A stretch of DNA of 64,000 nt, taken from Apostichopus japonicus (taxonomy: Eukaryota > Echinodermata > Holothuroidea > Aspidochirotida > Stichopodidae). Positions within the stretch are counted from its first letter, which is position 1. Every line of letters starts with the position of its first letter. Location: the NCBI RefSeq assembly GCF_037975245.1, contig NC_092566.1, forward strand, positions 1,426,001-1,490,000, written 5' to 3'. Of the stretch, positions 1 through 11,200 are shown piece after piece. Position numbers and translations under genes: made by a program. The notes below the pieces were generated by a model. That model ran no database searches. It saw only the letters and a program-made list of their open reading frames with translations, and had not been told where the DNA came from.

Positions 1-2195
1 TTTTTTATATTTTCTACTTTTTCTGGCAGTTGACACCTCTAAACAGGTGATTTATCCCCACTTTCTTATTCCTTGTTAAAGATACTTGAAATCTTATTGA
101 AAACCGATCTTACATCTCGACTTCCAAAAGGCATAGAAAATTTACAAGCTGGAGCGCAACCACCAAGTTTGTACTGGGCTAGGGGGCCGGGGAGATAAGA
201 TGTTATGTCGCCTAAGGAAGGGAACTAAGAGGATGCACCCTCCCATTTGAAAAAGTTATGTATTATGTGCTGGCGTGCAAACTGGTGCTATATTTGAAAC
301 TTTGGGAGACTTCAACTGTTTAGGATGTACCGCACAAACATGATATGTATATATCTACTGTATGCTAGGATTTTGCTTGTAATGGTCTGGCAGTGGGGGA
401 GGGGGGCCTAATTGTTATTTGGGGGGGCAGGTAGACCACCCCCTGAAGTATACATGGTTGTGCCCCTGTAGGAGTATGTAGAAAAAAACTGTGACAATAA
501 TAACCCAAGAGGACCCTGTTTATTCCATCCAATGCACTTGACATTATAGAATTGACTCTAAAATTTCCCCAAGTTTTAATTACACTAATGAAGTTGTGGG
601 AGTATTGGATCAAGTTTTGAATTCTTCAGTACAAGAAAAGAGTAAAGGCATCAACTGAACACCTAAGTGTCAAGCTGTGCAATTAAGCTATTTAAGATTT
701 TCTTGCATTCAAATTCCTTAAAATTTTATTTTTTGTTGTGAGTTGAACTGTTAATTGATTTGCAAAAGTCTAACTCAGATTATTAACTAAAATTAATGCT
801 AAATCATTAGAACTTCCTTCTAGAGAACTAGTTCAATATGTTTTCTTTTAAGTCCGAGCATTTCCACCATGTGCAGGATTTCAAAGGGGTGGGGGAGGGC
901 AGGGGGTGGGGGCCAAATTGAAATTCCCCAACTGATCTAGGTAGGGACATGAAATTTTGTGGAAGGGACAGAGGCCAAAAAACAAAGATTTTATAAAGGA
1001 GGGGTGCTGGCCAGGGGTCAGGAAAGCTTACTCCCATTGAAGGATGGTCTGTGGTCATCCCCAGAAAATGATGCCAAATGGCGCACTCTGAGTTTTATTT
1101 AGATTATAAATTAGATTTATACAAATAACTCTATATGGAAGGTCTTGCTAATAAATAATAAGAAATTAATATTTTGCTTGACTAGAGCCCAGACCCTGTT
1201 ATGCGAGGGCTAGAGGTCAATCAAGAATGGCCGGTGCTGGCCTAGCTGGGGTCATTGAAGCTGACACCCATGTAGGGGGTGACCACTGGCAGAAATGTAA
1301 TGAAAATTTAAATGACAAATGATGCATCCTGTAATATAACTAGGCTTTAAATTAGGTCTGTATTATTAGCTCTTTACGCAAGGTTGTGCTAATGAATACT
1401 GTGTGTGAGGTTGCAGTGGGAGGGGGTGGGCTGTAAACCTGTAGTAGTGGGATTCTCTCCCAGATGAATGAAAAATCCCTCAACTTTAACCTTTTCCCCT
1501 GACCTAACAATTTTTCCACGACTGACGATAGGTGGCCTCTTTGTACAGGCCACTGGGTAGATGAATGATTATGAATAGCATTTTTGCCCACTGTAGCGCC
1601 ACCATAATGGAAAAACACTATTAATGACATTGAACCAGAAAGCTAAGAGGCTTGATTCCTTGCTGCATTTTACATTCAAAAAGTGAATATTCTTGCACTT
1701 AATAAGGTGCTTCCACATTCCACGTATGAAGTTCATTCTGGTGACCTCAAATGAACTTTGACCTCTATGAAAACCAAAACCTTTTTTGTACGCTCTACGG
1801 TGGAGTCACATACTCTGAGTTTGCAGTTCATCTATTAGCTTTGCTTTTGAAGATATAGTTTATAAGGTTGTCAGACTGACCTCCGAATCTGGTACCTCAA
1901 ATGACCTCTACAGATAACAGTCAGGTTTTTATACTTACAATTAAAGATGAATCCACACACCACATGTGGAGTTGAGTGCTCAGTAAGAAAAATATAAGAA
2001 AGTCTTTGTATAGATTCAAACCGGAGTGACAGTCTAATTTTCTTTTCCTCCATCTAATCTGAAGTTGAAATATTAACCACAATGCAAGAAATGCATTGTG
2101 GTTTCGATGACGTAACATGAGCAGTTTTCTTAATGTTAATACTTTCTTCTTCTAGAAGTTTTACTTCCACACACCAAATATGAGATCTGCCCATG
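1..2195. other. Gene-free stretch with diverged TGACCT-type repeats
   Basis: I see no supportable coding exon here. Open frames are short, cross G-runs (for example near 395-430 and 885-915) and have no recognisable protein. Fragments such as the ones around 1741-1775 and 1890-1920 contain TGACCTCAAATGACCTCTAC-like text. The same text recurs at 3.6-5.5 kb and in the 21.7-23.9 kb array, so this looks like an old dispersed repeat. The stretch lies downstream of the 3' end of the ZCCHC7-like gene. Confidence 0.5.
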
Positions 2196-2700
2196 CTTCC
2201 CTTCTTGTTCTGAGTTCAAGCCCCCAAGAGAACATTTTGATTTCTGCTCTTTTCCTCCTTCCATTCTGAGGTTGAAATATTAAAAACGAGCATTTTTTCT
2301 CAACAGTTACAGTGGCCAAGTTGGTAGTGCTCTGTAATTAAGATTATCAGACAAACTCCTTGACGTGAGTTCAAGCCCCCAAGAGAACATTTTTATTTTC
2401 TGCTCTTTTCTCCTTCCATTCTGAGGTTGAAATATTAGAAACAAGCATTATTTTTCAACAGTTGCAGTGGCCAAGTTGGTAGTGCTCTGTAATTAAGATT
2501 ATCAGACAAACTCCTTGACGTGAGTTCAAGCCCCCAAGAGAACATTTTTATTTTCTGCTCTTTTCTCCTTCCATTCTGAGGTTGAAATATTAGAAACGAG
2601 CATCATTTCTCAACAGTTGCAGTGGCCAAGTTGGTAGTGCTCTGTAACTGAGAGAGTCAGACATGCTCCATGTCTGCGGTTCAAGTCCAGCCAGAGCCTT
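2196..2700 (+). repeat. 155-bp tandem repeat containing tRNA-like (SINE-type) sequence
   Basis: The phrase CCATTCTGAGGTTGAAATAT starts at 2261, 2416 and 2571, a strict 155-bp period over about three copies. Each unit contains a tRNA-like block: an A-box-like GTGGCCAAGTTGGTAGTGC, then about 40 bases later a B-box-like GAGTTCAAGCCCC. In the last copy, near 2680, this reads GGTTCAAGTCC. The A box resembles Leu/Ser-type tRNAs. Copies 2 and 3 are nearly identical while the last tRNA-like block differs, so the array probably formed by tandem duplication of a tRNA-derived SINE. No clean acceptor stem pairs, so these are not functional tRNA genes. Confidence 0.6.
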
Positions 2701-2754
2701 TTACTTTTCTGTTCTTTGGGGCAAATGGAAGTATAAATATTAGAAACGAAGTTT

Positions 2755-2850
2755 ATTTGTTGGGAACCAAAATGGTGTAATCGGCAGTTCCGCCGACAAG
2801 CCATTCCTGATTTGCTGGGTTCAAGTCCTGGTTGAGGCAACTCCTGGGTG
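2755..2850 (+). pseudogene. tRNA-like sequence
   Basis: An A-box-like ATGGTGTAATCGGCAG is followed by a good B box, GGGTTCAAGTCCTGG, near 2818-2832. The order and spacing fit a tRNA, and the head resembles Gln-type tRNA genes. The acceptor ends do not pair convincingly and an anticodon arm cannot be assigned. It is most likely a tRNA pseudogene or the head of a SINE, following directly on the 155-bp tRNA-like array. Confidence 0.4.
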
Positions 2851-3076
2851 AGTGATCGCTGCCCATGGACTTCGCCGCCCCCCCACCCCTGACAAGGTTC
2901 CCCCGCGGACCAGGTGAGTTTGCCGGCCCCACCTCCCCCTGACAAGGTTCCCACGCGGACCAGGAGAGATGCAGGGCCTCTCCCTGACAAGGATCAGTGG
3001 AGAAAAAGTTTTATAAATTGTCTAAGTCCAAACAACTGGATCTTTAGATATTTTAAAAGCTTGCTTCATCAGTGTC

Positions 3077-3152
3077 TCCCCTAATGGTCTAGTGGTAGGT
3101 AAGAAAGTTTTGCACCACAAGGTCCCTGGTTCAATCCCAACTTCTGCCTCTT
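3077..3152 (+). pseudogene. tRNA-like sequence (Val/Glu/Gly-like head)
   Basis: CCCCTAATGGTCTAGTGGTAGG matches the start and A box of Glu/Gly/Val-type tRNAs. GGTCCCTGGTTCAATCCC supplies a TΨC arm and B box at the right distance, with CACCACAA between them where an anticodon loop could sit. The acceptor stem is poorly paired, so I regard it as a decayed tRNA or SINE head. It is the fifth or sixth tRNA-like sequence in 900 bases, all on the same strand. Confidence 0.4.
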
Positions 3153-3159
3153 TTTTTTG

Positions 3160-5825
3160 GCATCCAGTAAAACTACAGCAGCAGTTCTACAGAATCTCAA
3201 TACTTTTGCACAGTAAAAGGGGTAACCCAGTGGCTGAAATGTAATTGTTTAACAAAAATACTATAGGTGAAACCCACATTGTCATAGCACTTTGCATGAC
3301 ATTACATATTTCCAATTTAGTGCATTTAGCAACAGAATAATGAATGGTGTAGTCATGGCAGTTAAGCTCATGTTTATTTTATATTTAATGATTTGTACAC
3401 AGAAGAAATCAATATTTCTGAAGAAGCTGCATTTTGACAAATTTGTAAATATCATCAACATTCACAGCTTAGTATGTTTCAATTGTATAAATGGGCAACA
3501 GGGTTCTTATAAGTTATGACCATGAAGTCAACAAACTACGAATAAAGTTCATTTAGTAAGTTCAAAAGTAAGTTTGTTTACTTTTGAAGGTTACTTCTCT
3601 AGGTTGTTTTCATCTTTGCCCTCTTACGACCTCTCTCAAATGACCACTGATCTCCACACAAAACCACATAGTGTTGTTTTCCAAAGTAGGACCTACATGC
3701 CAATGATGCAGTTCATTCAAACTTTGCTCTTTGGAGCTCTCCTGTTAACCAGGGGTTCAGAATTTTACCCCAAATAACATTTCACCTCCACAGATAATTA
3801 CAGGGTTTTTGTTTTCAACAATCTGCAGCAACATGCCAAGTACCATAGCATGTAATTTTATTGACTTATTGACTTTATTTTATAGACTTTGACATCAGGT
3901 GACCTCAAATGACCTCAGACCTCTATCAGAGACAGTAGGCTTCAGGATGTCACATTACATGGCAAATCATTTTGTAGGTTCTTGCACAGTGATCATGGGA
4001 ACCCATTGGAACACATTCACTTTGGGATTTTTTAAACTTCGTTATTGAATCCTTGTTTTGTAAACCATGTCTTACTGAGCCTACATGTCACCTGCACCCT
4101 GCAATAATCATCTTGTCCAAGTTCTGCTACATGCAAGCTCTGTTGACCACAAATGTCCTTTGACCTCCACAAATATCAACAAGGCTATTGTACTCAACAA
4201 GAGGGATCTACATATCAAGTATGAACTTCAACCAAAATGTTCTTTTAGAGTTATCATGTTTACAAGGTTTCAGACTTTGACCTCAAATGATCTTTGATCT
4301 TCCCAGAGAACACTAGTGTTCTTGTACTCAATAAGGCAAGGTGTCACACACCAGACATCAGCACTCACGCCATCACCATCACAAAGTTTCCTTGTGCCTC
4401 TGGCGAGGAATAAAAAAGGAAGCTAGACATATTTTCGGACTGAAAAATTTTCATTTTATGTGTGATGAATAGTGCATAACCAAGCTGTTAAGTCTACAGA
4501 CTCAAAATGGCAGCAATGTGGAACACTTTGCCACACAAAGGGCTAATTGTTGGATCAAAGCTATACACACAAGAAAGGTTGTCTAGATAAACATTTGTTT
4601 CCTTGGCAACAGTTACACGTGCAGTTTGTGTTTTTCATAGTATAATTATTTGCGACGCATACGACCTGTCATACTCACTCATCTGTAATTCCGACAACCT
4701 TAAGCATACTTAGATCTCTAACAATGCCTATCTGTCTGCTCTAAGTCATACATTTATTACATCATTGCAAACCATTGCCACAGTTTACATGCTTTAGTTT
4801 GAGCACATGCAGAACAAAAAAGTACTTGAGATTTATCCTGTGACTATTCTCCACCCACTCTAACCCCCATCCTCTGAGGAGGATTACCAGGCTAACTATA
4901 AAGAATACCCTAACGCAAAAGTCACCTCCAATCACAAACTACCTGCTGAAACAGCTAGTGAACGAAAATTCCTTTCACCACCCTCTCAAATTAAATCAAA
5001 GTAGAGATGGACCTTGAAAAGATCTTGTACTGATTTAGAGGGAACCAAACACTATATAATTAAGACGTATGGTGGAATGGACAAAACGATAATTACTAAA
5101 CAATATACCAATTAAATGGACACAGATAAATTAGTAATCACCAGGAAAAGATCAAAGTTGTCACTACTTTAAACTTGTACCAAATCTAGAGAAACTTCAA
5201 CACCAGTAGAGGGACTGTACATAACCCCAGTATTAGACTAATGGACTAACTGCAGGTCGTAAAGGAAAACCAGAAAGCCAGCAGGCTTAGTGATTCCTTG
5301 CCTAATAAGTTTATACTGTATCATCGAATGATTGCTACAGCAACTGAGGAAATATGTTCTAATATCTGGTGACCATAAATGAACTCTGACCTACATGCTA
5401 TAATACCATGCATGAATGAGCTCCTTTCATGTTCTGGTTTTGGAGATACAGCACTTTTGATATTTTCAGTTGCCCTCTGCTGACCCCAAATGACCTCCAC
5501 CACAGACAATAGGGTTTGCTGAACTATTACAGGAAATCCAAATGTCCAATATACGAACTACAATTATTAAACACTACACTATGAGTGGCTCAATAATGCG
5601 ATATTTAGACTTGCTTAGGTCTTCAGTTTTGTCTTGTGTAGAATATTGAAAATAGATATCTCTTTATATTGGATTAAGATTTTACTTAGCTGTTTCGGGA
5701 AGTTGTTAATCACAAGCATCTTTCCCACACAGGCCACTGATGTCGGCTTTGCTTGCCTGCATGTTTTAACCTAATATGCACTTTAACTTCAACATTTTTA
5801 ATGATATAAATTGTACCACCATATC
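3160..5825. repeat. Gene-free region with dispersed TGACCT-rich repeat units
   Basis: No coding exon is supportable. Several diverged units share text of the form GACCTCAAATGACCT followed by a short A-rich run and TAGGGTTTTTGT or TGTACTCAACAAG. They lie near 3630-3680, 3780-3810, 3898-3935, 4140-4200, 4275-4335 and 5365-5520. They resemble the 21.7-23.9 kb array but are more decayed. The segment around 5590-5710 also resembles 31825-31950 (ATATTTAGACTTG, then GTCTT, then CTGTTTCGGGAA versus CTGTCCTGGGAA), another diverged dispersed repeat. Confidence 0.5.
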
Positions 5826-5829
5826 CTAC

Positions 5830-6800
5830 AACAGAAAGGTCTCAGGCAAGAAAAGCAAACAGTGTGACAGTATAAACTGGTACAACAGTGTCATGTGATG
5901 CAAAAACTGCCTTCTACTTTGGCTGTTTAATCTAGTACAACTATTTGCAACAGTTTCATATAATTGCAACAAAACAGATACAAAAAGGTACTGTAGTGGC
6001 TCTGTACAATTTAGTAGTATAAATATGTCCTCAGGTATAACAGTACAGGTTTTACTACAACAGCACAACAAGTTCACTTGGTATGACAGTACAAGGAGTA
6101 CAACAGTGTTGTCTGGTATAACAGTAGTGTTAAGTGCTGTCTGCTAAAACACAGTATGGTCTGATGAAAAGGTACGTAAAGTACAACAGTATCATTCGTA
6201 ACAACAGTATGCGTTACAACAGTATCATTTGATACAACAGTATCATTTGATACAGCGGTATGTTACAACAGTATCATTGTTACAATAGTATGTGTTACAA
6301 CAGTATGTGTTACAACAGTATCATTTGATAAAACAATACCATATGTGACAACAGTACATGTTACAACAGTATCATTTGAATACACCAGTATGTGTTACAA
6401 TGATCAGTATCATTTGATACAATAGAATGTGTTACAACAGTACCATTTGATGCAACAGTTTGTGTTCAGTGAAATCAAGTACAACAGAATAATTGTTTGG
6501 TATAATCACTGGAAACAGTGTCTTCTTGTAAAACAGTGCAGTCTTTAGCAGAATAGTGTTGTACTGCCAGTTAAAAGCAACAGTGTAACTTGATACAATA
6601 GTGAAGTCTAGTCTGTTTAAGTTCTTTCTAAAACAACCATCTAGTGAAAGAGTACCACTGCAGCATTTGGTTGCAACACTCATTACAGTCCAATACAACT
6701 GTTCCCTGTTGAAACAGTACAGTAGTGTGTTAAGTAGTCCAATACAACAGTGTTCCCTGGTGAAACAGTACAGTAGTGTTTTAAGTGCAGTCAAGTAAAC
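5830..6800. repeat. Degenerate CAACAGTA/ATCATTTGATA repeat
   Basis: A long run of irregular short units built on TACAACAGTATCATTTGATACAACAGTATGTG. It is densest at 6185-6450, and looser CAACAGTG-type units spread from 5880 to 6790. The open frames on both strands here are by-products of the repeat. It lies just beyond the 3' end of the ZCCHC7-like gene. Confidence 0.7.
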
Positions 6801-6811
6801 TTTTATTTGGT

Positions 6812-7070
6812 ACCTCACTTTAGTGTTTCAATTCAATCAAATTCAACAATGTCATCTCGTTTCACATATTGGAACTTCACTTCAGTGTTTCAATTCCATC
6901 AAATTCAACAATGTCATTTAGTTTTGCATATTGAAACCTCACTTCAGTGTTTCAAATTCAATCAAATTCAACAATGTCATTTAGTTTCACATACTGAAAC
7001 CTCACTTCAGTGTTTCATTTCAATCACATTCAACAATGTCATTTAGTTTCACATATTGAAACCTCACAAT
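6812..7070. repeat. 62-bp tandem repeat, four copies
   Basis: The phrase TCACTTCAGTGTTTCAATTC recurs with starts near 6815, 6877, 6939, 7002 and (partly) 7064. Units include CAAATTCAACAATGTCATTTAGTTTCACATATTGAAACC. The period is 62-63 bp. The unit frames are open by chance because 62-63 is near a multiple of three; this is not a protein gene. Confidence 0.85.
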
Positions 7071-7138
7071 TGGAAGGACTGATCTACGTTTCACAGTTTA
7101 TCACAATACTCCTTGGAAATACAGAACTTCAAAAAATA

Positions 7139-7150
7139 TTTATTTATTAT
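7139..7150 (-). promoter_or_regulatory. Candidate poly(A) signal cluster for the ZCCHC7-like gene
   Basis: The minus strand reads AATAAATAAAT across 7139-7150, about 400 bases beyond the TAA stop at 7546-7548. It is the first good AATAAA-type signal downstream of the gene that I noticed. The site is a prediction only. Confidence 0.4.
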
Positions 7151-7545
7151 TTAATATAAGCATTAGCAATTGTGAGCTTAATATTTTACTTTAATTGATC
7201 CAAAAGTGTAATTGTGTTATCTGGAAATAGTTATCTAAATTGCACATAATAACCTATACAGAAATCTGTTTTATAAGCTTTCTGCTGTCGGAATTAATGA
7301 CGATATCATATACTTAAACACTGAACGTCTCTTTAGAAAACCACAGGTAGGCAATGATACCATAATCATGACATTCTTCAAATGTGTGGTCTTATCATAC
7401 TACACCCCCTCCAACCCCCCCCCTTCCTTCCTCTCCTCTCCAGATAATCTTGGCAGAGATTCCACCCCCCTCCCCAATCCCCCTCCTCTCAAGATCAATT
7501 TTGGCAGAGAATTTGAAACAAGAGATAAATCATTTGTCAAGACAG

Positions 7546-8223
7546 TTAGTCCAAGTATACTTGTCTTTGCCCATTTGAGTTGAAATTTATCGAAATATCA
7601 TTCTTCTTTCCTTTCAAGAAATTACTACCATTCTTCTCCGCAGTCTTGTTCAGTCGTTGGAGATACTTTGAATTTCTCTTCTTGTTCTTCTTCTTTGCAT
7701 TATTTCTCAAGTTTTTATTTTTCGTATCACTTTGATTCCCTGCAACACCATTTATGGCTGACATGTTAGGAGGAAGCGAGGGGTAAAGGTCGTCGCCGTA
7801 CCAACCCATATTCCCTTCCTTTCGATAGTCATCTCCGCTCCGGATCTTACCGTACTTTTTCTTCACTTTACCTTTTTTCTTAAACCCCGCCATCAAGAGC
7901 TTGAAATGGCCGGTCGTAGTTTTCCTTTCGTTTTCCGCACTGTCGTTAAAGTATGTCTTCTTTCCCCTCTTGATCCTGCCTTTCCTTCTGTGGTTGCCAT
8001 GGCTACCAGCGACTAATAAATCAGAAATCTGGCTCTTTCCCTGACAATGTTCAACAGAGGTGTCTCCAAGTCTATGAAATACACTCATATTTTGGCCTCT
8101 TCTCAACTTTTGTGCAAAGTTTGGATTCTTGTTCTTGTTCTGATAAAATGATGGTAAGTTGAAGCTGTCCAACTGTTGATTATAGTCAAATTTTCTCTTT
8201 TTCTGTCTACCTCTGTTCAAGTC
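7546..8223 (-). CDS. ZCCHC7: ZCCHC7 exon 8: basic C-terminal tail
   Basis: This is the terminal coding exon, 225 codons plus TAA, acceptor TTTTGACAG, phase 0. It is strongly Lys/Arg/Asn-rich, with runs such as KKKNKKRNSK and KKKGKVKKKYGK, typical of nuclear or nucleolar targeting and RNA contact. It ends NGQRQVYLD. Human ZCCHC7 also ends in a Lys-rich tail, though the sequence itself is not closely conserved. Confidence 0.82.
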   Translation of the reverse strand, partial: DLNRGRQKKRKFDYNQQLDSFNLPSFYQNKNKNPNFAQKLRRGQNMSVFHRLGDTSVEHCQGKSQISDLLVAGSHGNHRRKGRIKRGKKTYFNDSAENERKTTTGHFKLLMAGFKKKGKVKKKYGKIRSGDDYRKEGNMGWYGDDLYPSLPPNMSAINGVAGNQSDTKNKNLRNNAKKKNKKRNSKYLQRLNKTAEKNGSNFLKGKKNDISINFNSNGQRQVYLD

Positions 8224-11200
8224 CTGTCAAAAAATGATAGAAAGTTAACAATGAACAAGATTTTTATCTAAGCATTATCTGGCTTCCTGACTCCTGAGTG
8301 ACCTAAGTAAAACTATCAAATGGAGGTTTACTTTCATATATAAATCTGAACCTCACAATACAGTTAAATATAAACTACTGGCAGCCTGAAGTGGACACAA
8401 AACAAAGCTCTGGTGATACTTCCATCTTCAACTTGAAGAATTAAAGAATTTTATCCCTTATTTTTGTTTGGTTCACTTCATTCCGTGTTTTGTTTTTGTA
8501 TTTTATCTTTACTCAAAGCTCACCTAAGTTTCTCATTAGTGTCCCTGAAGTAAATATTATTGCAAAATATCTATTTGTTTTAAGAAACAATTGTTGTTAT
8601 ACTAAACAAATTGGACCTGAATAAATGTCATTGACATGACTGGCTCTCACTAGGGGGGAGGGGGGGGGAGTTACTTGGGTGTTTTTTAATTGTTCTTTAG
8701 AGTATGCAAGTCTCAATTATCAGTAAGTACAACAAATAAACCATACCCAATCAATTCAAACAACTTTAGACCAATTCTCAGTTGAGTGTTTCACAGTTAA
8801 CTGAAGAAACCGAGTGAAAGCACTGGGGAGCACATTAAAAGAAATTTATTTGTGTAGTTTCAAAACAACAGCTGTATACTCAGAGAGCAGTGATGAGGGT
8901 TGAATAATAAGACTTGACCTTTGACCTACCTCCTCAGATGAAGATTCGGTTGATGACACCACATAAACTCCATCTCTTTTGAAACCTTGAAAAATAAAAT
9001 GAAAGAAAAAACATCATCAAATTGTTCAGTTTGTGAAAAATGGCCTGTATGTATAATACATATGCATGTCACTGAAAAGGGGGCCAAACCATAGAACCAT
9101 CAAATGTGACAGACTATGTCATGAATATGTGATAGAGATGTCTGTCACAAACTACTTCACCAAACAGCTAAGAAACACCTTATGCCATGTGGCCGATGTC
9201 GGAGATATCACAAATGTCATGTTTCTACATTCAAAAGACAGCTGACTTGAACAACGGGCCACAAGTGCTTCATTATTTAAGTGATAACTTAACCAAAGGC
9301 ATGTTCTTTTATCTTCATATGGACTACTTGATCTTGACAAATTGAAAAGTGCATTGTCAGAGTATCATTTGTGGCCACAAAAGTCCTGTTTCTAGTAGAC
9401 CAGCCACTTTAACTGATGGGCCTTGGCTGTTCAAAGTCATTTCTCAAAACTTAAAAGTGGTATGGAGATCTAAATTGGACTGATAACAGTGTTGCTTACA
9501 GGGTCTACAACATTTTAAATTAATTTTCTACTGGAAGTCATTCTCTTTTTTTTAACGAAACCGAACGAAATATCGTTTTTAAACTTTATAAGAATGCTTA
9601 ACTGATGAATGCATGGATATGTGCATGCAGAGATTGTCTCTCTTGGGACCATTACAAGAAGCAGAAGAAGGATATTACATTGGGGCTTTGGAAGGAGGCT
9701 GCACCTCTGCATGCACACCTGTGCATGTGCAGCAATATTCTGCAGCTTGGACCAGGCCTGTTTTCATCCTAAAGTTATAAGTTGTTGACTAGCCATGACA
9801 GATATGACTGACAAAAACAGCCTCAATTCTTATACAAAAAGATGAAAAGTAGGTTAGCATGGTTATGTGCAACAGCAATATCGTAGGTATAGAGAAAGTG
9901 TTCCAGGTTGTATTGATAAACAACAGACTCCCTAAGATAGTAAACTTTTCTGGAGACATAAAAGGCCACAAACTATTAAGATACCTCTTCAGTTGAAACT
10001 CCTTTGAGGATGAGGAGGATTATATTGCAAAATGCAAGCACCAAAGAGTTTAACCATGCAGAAATCAACAGCAAGTTGTTTACGTCTCTGGTCATTGAAA
10101 TTGTTCCAGATAAACTACGCTAATGGGTTTTCCCCAAAAAATATGACTCCCAAGGATTATATTACTCTATGGTTGACATCTAGAGTGGTGGGGCTTATAA
10201 AAGTGTGAGGAATTACAATAACTATATTAATAACAGGAAAGGAAACGAATCCTTTTCTTGTTTCTTTCTAACCACTAATGCTAACCCTCAGGGTTATTTA
10301 CTTGTTATCAACATCCACTTTCAGTATTAATTATGCAAACAGCTCATGAAACCTTCATTTACATGCAACTTATTTTTATATAATATGTGACGTCATTCCC
10401 CAGATATATTCCCACAGGGAAACAAAAATACAAAATTGGATTAAATCATGCAAAACACAGTATTCATACTGTGTGATTACTGACACAATGTACAGGTCTT
10501 CATTATAAATGGATATTATGACGCTTTTCAAGAGGACATTATTCGAGAGATGAAAATGGATTCCCAGTGGAGGCTACTGTAGTTTACTGATGTAGTAAAC
10601 ATTTGGTTTAAGATCTGTTTCTGGTGTAGCAATTAGTGAAAAAACAATTATCAGGTACAAGACCCATCATTGAACTAAAGCAATATCCTTGTTTTGCATC
10701 TGAAAGTCAAATTGACAGCAAAAATAATCTGGTTTATTGTAATATAAAATTGTTCGTCTCCATCAGGACCTATAATGAGAGTTGGTCGTCTCTATGAGGA
10801 CCTATAATGGGAGTTGGTTGTCTCCATGAGGACCTATAATGAGAGTTGATTGTCTCTATGAGGGCCTAAAATGGGAGTGGTTTTCTCTATGAGGACCTAT
10901 AATGGGAGTTGGTTGTCTCCATGAGGACCTATAATGAGAGTTGATTGTCTCTATGAGGGCCTAAAATGGGAGTAGGTCGTCTCTATGAGGGCCTAAAATG
11001 GGAGTTGGCTGTCTCTATGAGGGCCTAAAATGGGAGTTGGTTGTCTCTATGAGGGCCTAAAATGGGAGTTGGTTGTCTCCATGAGGACCTACAATGGGAG
11101 TTGGTTGTCTCCATGAGGACCTACAATGGGAGTTGGTTGTCTCCATGAGGACCTATAATGAGAGTTGATTGTCTCTATGAGGGCCTAAAATGGGACTTGG

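Noticed and set aside
2755-3152. Functional tRNA genes
   Set aside because: B boxes are good, but acceptor stems do not pair and anticodon arms cannot be drawn, so they are listed as tRNA-like pseudogenes.
8921-8938. DR1 nuclear-receptor site TTGACCTTTGACCTACC at the exon 7 donor
   Set aside because: It overlaps a splice donor and coding bases; a single motif match is not evidence of regulation.
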